Notes under the pieces: model-generated | The model's database searches: none | What the model was told of the DNA's origin: nothing | What the model saw: only the letters and a program-made list of their open reading frames with translations | Assembly: GCA_031277345.1 (NCBI GenBank) | Contig: JAITMO010000127.1 | Location: 1-48,647 of the forward strand | Direction: 5' to 3' | From: Candidatus Bathycorpusculum soli | GTDB taxonomy: Archaea > Thermoproteota > Bathyarchaeia > Bathyarchaeales > Bathycorpusculaceae | DNA length: 48,647 bases | Program-made: the position numbers and the translations under genes | Part shown: positions 28,807 to 37,584 of the stretch, piece by piece | Numbering within the stretch: the first letter of the stretch is position 1 | How the letters are laid out: each line of letters opens with the position of its first letter

Positions 28807-29630
28807 TTCAATCGTCTCTCTTTAGCTTTAGTTAGTATGGTGTTTTCGGCTTCATCAATATCAATAATGTCAGAAGGTAAACCTAAAATAGATAATTTAG
28901 TGAAAATTTGAGCTATTTGAGGGAGCACAATAGAGGATTCTTCAAGTAGTTTAGAGTTTGTTAGGATGTCCTTAGCTATGCCATCAGCAACTATTTGACC
29001 ATTACACATCAAAATTACACGAGGGTTACATTCAGCTACAAATTCTACATCATGAGTAACCATAACCACTGTTTTCTTTTTGGTTCGTAGTTGCAGAATA
29101 AAATGACGCAGTTTTTCTTTTTGTTCATAGTCTTGTCCAATGGTTGGCTCATCAAGTACTAAAGTTTCGGGGTCCCAAGCCAAAACTGAAGCTAATGCAA
29201 CGCGTTTGCGTTCACCACCACTAAGAAGGAAGGGAGAGGTTTTACGATACTGAGTTAGTGAGAGGAACTCTAAGGCCCAAGTTACACGTTTAGTAATTGT
29301 TTCTTTGTCAAACCCAAAATTTTTTAACGCAAAAGCAATTTCGTCTTCAACGCTTTCACTAAAAAGTTGATTATCAGGATTTTGAAATACGAATCCAACG
29401 TTTCTTGCAAGTGTGGCAACACTAGTTTTGGTGGTTTCAACACCATTTACACGAACAAAACCTGAAGACGGCTTTAGCAAGCCATTGAAATGTTTAATGA
29501 ATGTTGTTTTTCCAGCGCCATTTTGGCCCATAATTGCAATAAAGTCGCCATCATTAATAGTTAAAGAGATACCCTTTAACGCTTCAACATTGTTTGCATA
29601 TGAATAATGTACGTTTTCAACTGTAATCAT
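28803..29630 (-). CDS. ecfA: ECF transporter ATPase
   Basis: Walker A GQNGAGKTTFIKHF, LLSGGERKRVALASVLAWDPETLVLDEPTIGQD. Confidence 0.92.
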   Translation of the reverse strand: MITVENVHYSYANNVEALKGISLTINDGDFIAIMGQNGAGKTTFIKHFNGLLKPSSGFVRVNGVETTKTSVATLARNVGFVFQNPDNQLFSESVEDEIAFALKNFGFDKETITKRVTWALEFLSLTQYRKTSPFLLSGGERKRVALASVLAWDPETLVLDEPTIGQDYEQKEKLRHFILQLRTKKKTVVMVTHDVEFVAECNPRVILMCNGQIVADGIAKDILTNSKLLEESSIVLPQIAQIFTKLSILGLPSDIIDIDEAENTILTKAKERRLK

Positions 29631-30478
29631 TATTGATTTAACACCTTTAACAGTTGATCAGCAAACTCCGCAGAGGATAGAGGTATTTGAGAGTTGACAT
29701 CGAACCCAGCGGTTTTTAGTTTCTTGTAGAGCAAAGTTGCCTTGGGTATACCAACACCAATCTGACAAACTTTTTCATTGCACAAAATTTCTCGAGGATT
29801 GCCTTCAAAGCAGATTTTGCCTTTATCCATCACAATAAGATGATTTGTATATCGCGCAGTTAAATCAAGACGATGTTCAACTAACACCACAGTGATACCC
29901 TGCTCTTGATTAAGTTTATAGATAACCTCAAAAATACGTTCAGCACTAAGAGGATCTAAAAAAGAGGTAGGTTCATCCAACACAATAATTTCAGGTTGCA
30001 TAGCTAATACAGATGCAATAGCCACACGTTGTTGTTGACCCCCAGAAACTTCATGTGGAGACCGCTCACGTAAATCGTAAATACCAACTAAATTAAGAGC
30101 CCAATCAACACGCTTACGCATCTCCTCACGTGACATACCCAAATTTTCCAAACCAAACGCAACATCTTTCTCCACGCTTAACGCAAAAAGCTGATTCTCA
30201 GGATTCTGAAAAACAAGTCCCACATGCTTAGCCACATCAAAAGTCTGCTTACCCGCTATATCCTGCCCAGCTACAAAAACCTGCCCCTTTAACTCCCCCT
30301 GATAAAAACGTGGTATAAGACCATTAAAAGTTCGACATAAAGAAGTTTTACCACATCCACTTGGACCTGTAATAAGCACAAACTCGCCCTTCGCTATATT
30401 AAGAGAAACACCATCAATAGATGGTTTAGATGCGCCAGGATAAGTATACACGAGATCACTTAAACTAATTACCGACAT
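29630..30478 (-). CDS. ecfA: ECF transporter ATPase
   Basis: GPSGCGKTSLCRTFNGLIPRF, VSGGQQQRVAIASVLAMQPEIIVLDEPTSFLDP. Confidence 0.92.
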   Translation of the reverse strand: MSVISLSDLVYTYPGASKPSIDGVSLNIAKGEFVLITGPSGCGKTSLCRTFNGLIPRFYQGELKGQVFVAGQDIAGKQTFDVAKHVGLVFQNPENQLFALSVEKDVAFGLENLGMSREEMRKRVDWALNLVGIYDLRERSPHEVSGGQQQRVAIASVLAMQPEIIVLDEPTSFLDPLSAERIFEVIYKLNQEQGITVVLVEHRLDLTARYTNHLIVMDKGKICFEGNPREILCNEKVCQIGVGIPKATLLYKKLKTAGFDVNSQIPLSSAEFADQLLKVLNQ

Positions 30479-30516
30479 CGCATGTGCCTGCTAACAATAC
30501 GCACAACTAGATTCAT

Positions 30517-31521
30517 TTAAGCGTAGCTACACATTAACGAGATTTTTTCTTTCAAAAGCTCAAGGCACTTACTCAACGCAATATCCAAATTACCCTTTGC
30601 ACTAACACCCGCAGCCATAGCATGACCACCTCCAACTCCCCCAAAAAATTCACCCGCAACCATAGAAATATCTTTTCCAAGATGTACACCAGCTTTTTCA
30701 TTGAAATCTCTACTGCACCGAAGACTAATCTCAAGTTTGCCCGATTTTTTCCCAGCAACCACCGCCACATGTGCACCCAAATCAACAAGAGATTTAGCAG
30801 CAGAAGCCTCATATGCACTAACATGTGACAAAGCTATTATCCACTCACCAACTTTCACCACCTTCGCTCGCTTACAAGCTTTGAGTTTAGCAAGACGCTC
30901 AGAATTATCAATAGGATTAGAAAACGAATTAAGCATCTCCTGTGCATCCACCCCTACATTAACAAGTTCACCAGCAATTCTAAAAGTATCAGAGTCACCT
31001 AACGCAAAGTGACGTGTATCAAATGCTATACCAGCAAAAAGCGCTTTTGCTTCAGTTAAACTAAGCTGAACATCCGCCTGCCGATACAAATCATGTATAA
31101 TTTCACACGTAGCAGCTGCCTGTTGGTTTATTAAACAAAAACTACAAATCTGCTCAGTACCCAAGCTAGGTGTATGATGGTCAATTATCATAATAGGAGC
31201 GCCCGACGTGTTTAAACGGTCAACAACTTCATCAAGCTGATCAACAGTATTCATATCAATAAGAAAAAGAACACTAGCAGACTCTATATTAGGTTTCAAA
31301 TTCACCATTATAGACAAATTCTCAATCAATTGTTTAGCAGGTTTACTAATACCTTGAGGTGCACCAATTTCCACAACCAAATCAGGTAAAAAACGTTTAA
31401 GCAACCCTTGAAAAGCAAAAGCAGCACAAATTGTATCAGCATCAGCACTCTTATGACACAACAACAGCACAAACGTTGCCTGCTGCTTCTTTAAAATGTC
31501 TACAATATTATCAATGCTCAT
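30517..31521 (-). CDS. DHH-family phosphoesterase
   Basis: HKSADADTICAAFA, IDHHTPS, GGVGGGHAMAAGVSA. Confidence 0.88.
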   Translation of the reverse strand: MSIDNIVDILKKQQATFVLLLCHKSADADTICAAFAFQGLLKRFLPDLVVEIGAPQGISKPAKQLIENLSIMVNLKPNIESASVLFLIDMNTVDQLDEVVDRLNTSGAPIMIIDHHTPSLGTEQICSFCLINQQAAATCEIIHDLYRQADVQLSLTEAKALFAGIAFDTRHFALGDSDTFRIAGELVNVGVDAQEMLNSFSNPIDNSERLAKLKACKRAKVVKVGEWIIALSHVSAYEASAAKSLVDLGAHVAVVAGKKSGKLEISLRCSRDFNEKAGVHLGKDISMVAGEFFGGVGGGHAMAAGVSAKGNLDIALSKCLELLKEKISLMCSYA

Positions 31522-31808
31522 ATCAAGTTTCTCAAAAAATTCTCAATAGCCAAGTGTGCTTGAGCTACGGCCTCGTTCACCAAAGCATCAGCATCAACAC
31601 CTTTAGCAACTTCATTTAAAAGGAGATTTATTTCAACACTTAAATCAAGAGGTTTTGAACCTTGCGCATCTACAATAATATCTAAGCGGTCAACCAGTTT
31701 AGAACTAATTTTAACTTGTATGTACTTACGAGCAACATCTTCAGCTATTTTACATAAAGTCTCAATTTGTTCGGTAGTTAGCTCGGAGAAACCTAGCATC
31801 TCTACCAA
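31518..31808 (-). CDS. DUF3194 family protein
   Basis: 96 aa, located between prefoldin beta and a DHH gene, as commonly seen in archaea. Confidence 0.6.
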   Translation of the reverse strand: MVEMLGFSELTTEQIETLCKIAEDVARKYIQVKISSKLVDRLDIIVDAQGSKPLDLSVEINLLLNEVAKGVDADALVNEAVAQAHLAIENFLRNLI

Positions 31809-31829
31809 AAAGAGTCCCCTATGAAAAAG

Positions 31830-32267
31830 TTATTGTTGACCCACAATGGGGTTTATATCTTCTTGAAGTTTAGTTTGAGTCTCTTTAACTTGGTTACGGA
31901 CACGTTCTTCTTGTTTTGCAATAACAGTACTTCGCGTCACAAGAAGATCTTTACGTTCATTTAAATCAACAGAGACTTTAGCCTTATCAGATTTTACCAA
32001 TAACGAGCCGACAGTTTTGTAGATTACTGCATCATCCGCAGTTTTTGCCATTTCAGCAAGAGTTTGATCCACTTCACTTTTTTCCATTTCAACCTGCTGT
32101 TTTTGCGTAAGAATAGATTGTAAAGTTTGCTGTAACTGTTGGAGGCGAAGCAATCGTTCTTGTATATTAGGAGGCAATTTTGATAATTCATCACTCAAAT
32201 TTAATCCTTCCGTGACAAGCAATAAACGAGGCAAATAATAAGCATTTCCAACTCTTTTAACCTTCAA
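31830..32267 (-). CDS. pfdB: Prefoldin beta subunit
   Basis: LPPNIQERLLRLQQLQQTLQSILTQKQQVEMEKSEVDQTLAEM...VYKTVGSLLV-like. Confidence 0.88.
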   Translation of the reverse strand: MKVKRVGNAYYLPRLLLVTEGLNLSDELSKLPPNIQERLLRLQQLQQTLQSILTQKQQVEMEKSEVDQTLAEMAKTADDAVIYKTVGSLLVKSDKAKVSVDLNERKDLLVTRSTVIAKQEERVRNQVKETQTKLQEDINPIVGQQ

Positions 32268-32367
32268 TTACATAACAAGTACAAACAGTTTTAACAAGGA
32301 TACAAAAAGTAGATAGTTAGATATTTGATGTTGCTAATGTTGCAGGGTTTATTAAAAAAGATCAGTT

Positions 32368-33717
32368 TTAGAAAGATTTTTGTAATTTGGCTATGAAGAA
32401 ACCGTTGCATTCGTGCAGGTGCGGGTAGAGTCTACGGCATTTTGTCAGTCCTCGAAGTCCTGATGAGCCTAGTTTTGGTTCGATTTCTACTAGTTGAAAG
32501 TTTGGGTGGTCTTTTAGGAAACGTTCAATAACCATTTCGTTTTCTTCAATTGTTATGCTACAGGTAGAGTACGTGATGTAGCCACCGGTGACAACTTTTT
32601 GTGCGCAATTGGTTATCATTTGTTGTTGAATTTTAGCCATATTTTCTATAGAGTTTTGGTTTAAGCGCCATTTTGCGGAAGGTTGTTTAGCAAAAACGCC
32701 TGTGCTAGTGCATGGCGGGTCTAAAATGACAATGTCTGCTTCTCCAGTAAATGGTAGGGATATACATGCGTTAGCTGTTATGGGCTCGGCGATGGTTACG
32801 TTCATGTAGTTGATTTCTTGTCGCCAGGTTTTCATTCGTCGTTTAGAAAAGTCTACAGAGATAATACTACCCTGATTAGTCATTAATTGTGCAAGGTAAG
32901 TGGTTTTAGCTCCGGGTGCAGCACAAATGTCAAAAATTTTATTGCCTGGTCGAGGTGCAGTAGCTTGAGCAGCAAAGCAACTAGCTTTATCTTGAATGTA
33001 AAACAGGCCTAGTTTGGAGCTTTCAAGAGTGTTTATAGTTTGTTTGAGTTCGAGAATTTTGTAAACGTTTTGTAATGGTTCAGCTTTTTGGAGTTTTACG
33101 CCTTCATTTTCGAGTTTTTGAAGTATTTCTTGAGGATTGTTTTTAAGTGTGTTAATGCGGATGTATACAGGTGGTGAGATGTTGCTTGCGTTTAAAAAAG
33201 TGACAGCTTCTTTGGGACCAAGTAAATTAATGCAGTATTTTACAAACCATAAAGGTTGAAAAGTTTCAAGGCTTAAACGTTCTTCGTCATTAGATGTTTC
33301 TATAATTGGTTGCATTTTTTGTGTTAATAAAAAGCCAAGGTATGGTTCTACTGGCAGGAGGGTTTTCCATCCTAGAATTGAGCGAGCTATGCTGGCTATG
33401 TTTTGGGCTTCTTGCAAGTTGTATTTGTCCCAGTTCTTAACGATGCGTGTTTGGTAGACGTATAGTCTTAGAAATGATTGGATACCAAGATTGAATTCTT
33501 CAATTTTTTTAGGGGCGATAGTGGTGTTTATGAATTTATCAATTAGGTTTCGGCGACGTGTAGTCTCTATTACTATGCCATATGCATAGCGGATGGCATT
33601 TGAGTTTGTTTCATTTAATTGTTTGATTGTTTTTGCTAAGGCTATGTGTTCGCTTAAGCGGTGCATTTCAATCCAGCTTAGCGTTTCAATTGCGATTGTC
33701 CAAGCATTCTTTAACAC
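32368..33717 (-). CDS. RsmB/NOP-type RNA m5C methyltransferase
   Basis: DICAAPGAKTTYLAQLM, DPPCTSTGVFAKQPSAKWR, TYSTCSITIEENE. Confidence 0.9.
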   Translation of the reverse strand: MLKNAWTIAIETLSWIEMHRLSEHIALAKTIKQLNETNSNAIRYAYGIVIETTRRRNLIDKFINTTIAPKKIEEFNLGIQSFLRLYVYQTRIVKNWDKYNLQEAQNIASIARSILGWKTLLPVEPYLGFLLTQKMQPIIETSNDEERLSLETFQPLWFVKYCINLLGPKEAVTFLNASNISPPVYIRINTLKNNPQEILQKLENEGVKLQKAEPLQNVYKILELKQTINTLESSKLGLFYIQDKASCFAAQATAPRPGNKIFDICAAPGAKTTYLAQLMTNQGSIISVDFSKRRMKTWRQEINYMNVTIAEPITANACISLPFTGEADIVILDPPCTSTGVFAKQPSAKWRLNQNSIENMAKIQQQMITNCAQKVVTGGYITYSTCSITIEENEMVIERFLKDHPNFQLVEIEPKLGSSGLRGLTKCRRLYPHLHECNGFFIAKLQKSF

Positions 33718-33911
33718 GGTAGGTTCACGATTTAGTTGAATGTAGTACTTGTAAATAAAATTTAAAATTTAAGAAAGAAAATATATGGTCAAAGTTTACA
33801 AAGAAATCTACAAACCATTTTTCTGTTGTTTGGTAGTTAAGCCCTTTCAGGTAATGTGTTTTATGGAGCAAGATTTTATTCTTGCTGTGTAATAAAGAGT
33901 GTAAGGACTAA

Positions 33912-36677
33912 ATGGGAATGGCGCAGAATAGAACTTTAGACTCTTTCTTTATAAAAGACAGTAACTCCGTACCATCAGCTCAACCGGTTGAAGAAGTAGT
34001 GCAAGCTGAAAAGATATCAGAGCAACAAACAACACAATTAGTGGTTGTTGAAGAAAAAACGGGTTTAGTACCAGTTAAAAAAGAGAGAAACAATAGAATT
34101 TTGCCTCCAATTGCACCGTTAAATTTGCCAGTTTCCTATTTTGTTTCTGCGTCATATAATGGACAGCAAAAAAAGGCTGTTATTAAACTTTACGAGCCTG
34201 AATCTGGAGAGTTATATTTTTGGTATGACAACAGAAGACATAAACCATACTGTTTAACTAATCTGCCACAAGAAAAAATCATGCAGTTTGACAGGATTAT
34301 TAAACATCAAGGTTTTGATAGTTGTATAACTGAACAAAAATTTGACCCTCTATCCAATAAACATATTCAAGTAACAAAAATTATAGCCAAAGATCCCTTA
34401 GCAATTGGGGGCAGGCCAAGTGGCACTATTAGAGACATTATTCCAGAAGATTACGCCCAAGTGTGTGGTGGTCAAATTCAAGACAGCGAAACCAAAATAT
34501 GGGAATCCAAAATTAAATATTATCAATCATACATTTATGACCAACAACTTTTACCAGGAATGACTTACCGAATAAAAAATGGAGACATAGAAGAAGCACC
34601 AATTCATGAAGCAGAGCAAACTCTTGAAAAAATCCGTGAAAATTTCAGCAATGAAACACCTGAAGAACAAGAATTTACTGAAATGTGGGCTAAGCTACTT
34701 GAATATCCTGCGCCGAAATTTCGCAGGGCTGCCATTGACATTGAAGTCTTCTCACCATTATCTAATCGTGTGCCTGATGCAAGAGAAGGCTCTTTTCCAG
34801 TAATTGCATGTTCGATCTATAGCTCAGATGGAGATGAAAAAGTTCTTGTCTTAAAACGGCAAGACAGAACAAACGAAAAAACCCAAACATTTGTAGATGT
34901 AGATATAGATATAGAATTTTGCGATACAGAAGAACAGTTAATACGTCAAATTTTCAAAGTCTTAAACGATTTTCCATTCATTCTAACTTTTAACGGAGAC
35001 GACTTTGATCTTCGATATCTAGTCCACCGAGCATTAAACATAGGAATCCCCAGAAAAGAAATTCCAATTGAAGTAGGAAAACGAGTGTGTTTAATAAAAT
35101 ACAGTATCCATATAGACCTGTATAAATTCTTCTTCAACCGTTCAATCCAAGGCTATGCGTTTGGCAATCGTTACAAAGACGTAAGTCTTGGCGATGTAGG
35201 TGCAGCGCTTTTAGGGATAGAAAAAATTCAATTAAACAAAACCTTCGGCGACCTTACCTATAGCGAGTTAGCTCAATACTGTCTTCGTGATTCAGAAATC
35301 ACGTATAAACTAACAAGTTTTGAAGACGACTCTGCTATGAAGCTAATACTATTACTTGCACGGATAAGTAGCATGCCAATGGAAGATGTGAGTCGACAAG
35401 GAGTTAGTCGTTGGATACGTAATTTTATGCATCGAGAGCACCGTAAACAAAACCTTTTAATCCCAAATGCTGAAGACATTCTAACAAAAAAAGGCAGAAC
35501 CAGCACAACAGCTACAATAAAGGGCAAAAAATACAAAGGTGCAATAGTTGTCGAACCAACACCAGGAGTTCATTTCAATGTTGCGGTCATGGATTTTCCC
35601 AGCCTATATCCATCAATCATTAAAGTCTGGAATCTAGGTTATCAATCAATTGACTGTGACCATCCTGAATGTAAAAAACATACAATTCCAGACACACAAC
35701 ACTGGGTCTGTACCCAAAAACGAGCCCTTGAAAGTCTACTAATAGGCTCACTTAGAGATTTACGCGTAAGGTGGTATAAAAGTCGTGCCAAAGACAATAA
35801 CTTACCACCAGAACTACGAAGCTGGTACAATACCGTACAGGGAGCACTTAAAGTTATTTTGAACGCTAGTTACGGTGTTTTTGGAGCAGACAGTTTTGAT
35901 TTGTACTGTCCACCCGTCGCTGAAGCAACTGCCTCAATTGGTCGCTACAGCATCACTCAGATTCTTGAGCATGCCGGAGCTTCAGGAGTAAAAGTACTCT
36001 ACGGTGATACTGACAGTTTATTTCTTAAAAATCCGTCTAAAGAACAAATAGAAGAAGTAACCCGTTGGACAGAACAGCACTTAAACATGAATATTGATGT
36101 TGATAAAGTATACAGATATGCAGTTTTTAGTGCTCGTAAAAAGAATTACTTAGGAGTACTAGAAAATGGCACTGTTGATGTTAAAGGTTTAACAGGTAAA
36201 AAGAAACATATCCCAGTTTTTATTAAAGACGCGTTTAACCAAATGAAGGAGCGTCTTGCAAAGGTCAAAACGCCAGCTGAATTTGAGGCAGCAAAGAAAG
36301 ATATTACAAACATTATTAAAGATCGGTATATGCGTCTTAAACGACGAGAATGGAGTGATAATACGGAATTGGCATTTCACGTTGTTCTAGGTGATGATCT
36401 TAGCAGGTATACGAAAACTACGCCTCAACATGTGAAAGCAGCATTCATTTTACAAAAAAGTGGGAAGGATTTACGAGCAGGTGACCTTATCAGTTTTGTA
36501 AAAGTTAACAGCAATAAAGAACGTGTAAAACCTGTTGAGCTAACTTATAAAAATGAAATTGATACGGATAAGTACATTGCGTATTTACAATCAACTTTTG
36601 ATCAAGTGCTAGATGCGTTGGGGTTAAATTTTGATGAGATTATTGGGTTAACTAAACTGGCTCAATTTTTTGTTTAG
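33912..36677 (+). CDS. polB: Family B DNA polymerase
   Basis: Exo motifs AIDIEVFS, FNGDDFDLRYL, YCLRDSEITY; pol motifs DFPSLYPSII, LKVILNASYGVFG, YGDTDSLF. Confidence 0.96.
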   Translation: MGMAQNRTLDSFFIKDSNSVPSAQPVEEVVQAEKISEQQTTQLVVVEEKTGLVPVKKERNNRILPPIAPLNLPVSYFVSASYNGQQKKAVIKLYEPESGELYFWYDNRRHKPYCLTNLPQEKIMQFDRIIKHQGFDSCITEQKFDPLSNKHIQVTKIIAKDPLAIGGRPSGTIRDIIPEDYAQVCGGQIQDSETKIWESKIKYYQSYIYDQQLLPGMTYRIKNGDIEEAPIHEAEQTLEKIRENFSNETPEEQEFTEMWAKLLEYPAPKFRRAAIDIEVFSPLSNRVPDAREGSFPVIACSIYSSDGDEKVLVLKRQDRTNEKTQTFVDVDIDIEFCDTEEQLIRQIFKVLNDFPFILTFNGDDFDLRYLVHRALNIGIPRKEIPIEVGKRVCLIKYSIHIDLYKFFFNRSIQGYAFGNRYKDVSLGDVGAALLGIEKIQLNKTFGDLTYSELAQYCLRDSEITYKLTSFEDDSAMKLILLLARISSMPMEDVSRQGVSRWIRNFMHREHRKQNLLIPNAEDILTKKGRTSTTATIKGKKYKGAIVVEPTPGVHFNVAVMDFPSLYPSIIKVWNLGYQSIDCDHPECKKHTIPDTQHWVCTQKRALESLLIGSLRDLRVRWYKSRAKDNNLPPELRSWYNTVQGALKVILNASYGVFGADSFDLYCPPVAEATASIGRYSITQILEHAGASGVKVLYGDTDSLFLKNPSKEQIEEVTRWTEQHLNMNIDVDKVYRYAVFSARKKNYLGVLENGTVDVKGLTGKKKHIPVFIKDAFNQMKERLAKVKTPAEFEAAKKDITNIIKDRYMRLKRREWSDNTELAFHVVLGDDLSRYTKTTPQHVKAAFILQKSGKDLRAGDLISFVKVNSNKERVKPVELTYKNEIDTDKYIAYLQSTFDQVLDALGLNFDEIIGLTKLAQFFV

Positions 36678-37552
36678 ATTAGGGCATAGATAACTGCAAG
36701 TAACGTGAATAGCGCGACTATTATTGCAATTATAGTGACTATTTTGCGCTCAGTTAGTGGGCGGTGGTAGGTTATTGTTGTGACTAAGCTTCGTCTATGG
36801 CTGGATTCGAGTTTATTGTTGTTAGAGGTGATGATTGCTTTTTTATGTGTAAAGAAGACTGTTAGTAGAATTAGGGAAGAATTGAAGATGTAGGGTATTA
36901 TTGAGATTAGTAGGCTGAGTTTTACATCAGCGATAACGGCAAATGAAGCGATGGTCATACCAATAGCAAAGCTGCCTGAGTTGCCTACAAATATTTTTCC
37001 TTGAAAGTTTAGGGCGGAAAGTATGATCCAGAAAATTATTGGGCCAATCATTAATAAGTAGAAGGAAAAAGATGATGTGAATACTGAAATACTCATCAGG
37101 CCTAAGATTACTATGGCAGGGCACATGGATTCAAGGCCGTTAAGGCCACCGAGCATGTTAATTGTGTTAGTTACGATCATTACGATTAAGGGTATTATCA
37201 GATAGAAGTACCAGATGCCAAAATCTAAAAACCCTATGAAGGGTAAAGTAACTGATGTGCGGGCGTTCATGTCTATTGCAAAATAGATTAGTGGTAATGC
37301 TGCGATCAGGGGCATGAAAGCTTTGTAGCGCCATTTTAGATCCATCCAGTCATCAAGAAGGCCCATAAAACCACCAAAAAGTATGCAAACTGCAAGGGTT
37401 AGTGGTGCAGAGATGCCATTAGATATGGAGCCAATGCCGAGGAAATATAACAAAAAGAGGTATACAGCTGTGAATAGTACGAATAGTACTCCTAAGCCGT
37501 TTGGGATTAATGGTTTACCATTTTTGTGTTGGTCTGGAACTTTTGGGAACAC
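36674..37552 (-). CDS. MraY/Alg7-like sugar-phosphate transferase homolog (divergent, short N-terminus)
   Basis: GFMGLLDDWMDLKWRYKAFMPLIAALPLIY, NTINMLGGLNGLES, FVGNSGSFAIGM. Confidence 0.8.
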   Translation of the reverse strand: MFPKVPDQHKNGKPLIPNGLGVLFVLFTAVYLFLLYFLGIGSISNGISAPLTLAVCILFGGFMGLLDDWMDLKWRYKAFMPLIAALPLIYFAIDMNARTSVTLPFIGFLDFGIWYFYLIIPLIVMIVTNTINMLGGLNGLESMCPAIVILGLMSISVFTSSFSFYLLMIGPIIFWIILSALNFQGKIFVGNSGSFAIGMTIASFAVIADVKLSLLISIIPYIFNSSLILLTVFFTHKKAIITSNNNKLESSHRRSLVTTITYHRPLTERKIVTIIAIIVALFTLLAVIYALI

Positions 37553-37584
37553 GTTTTAGTTATCACATCAGTTGGTTGATTGGA

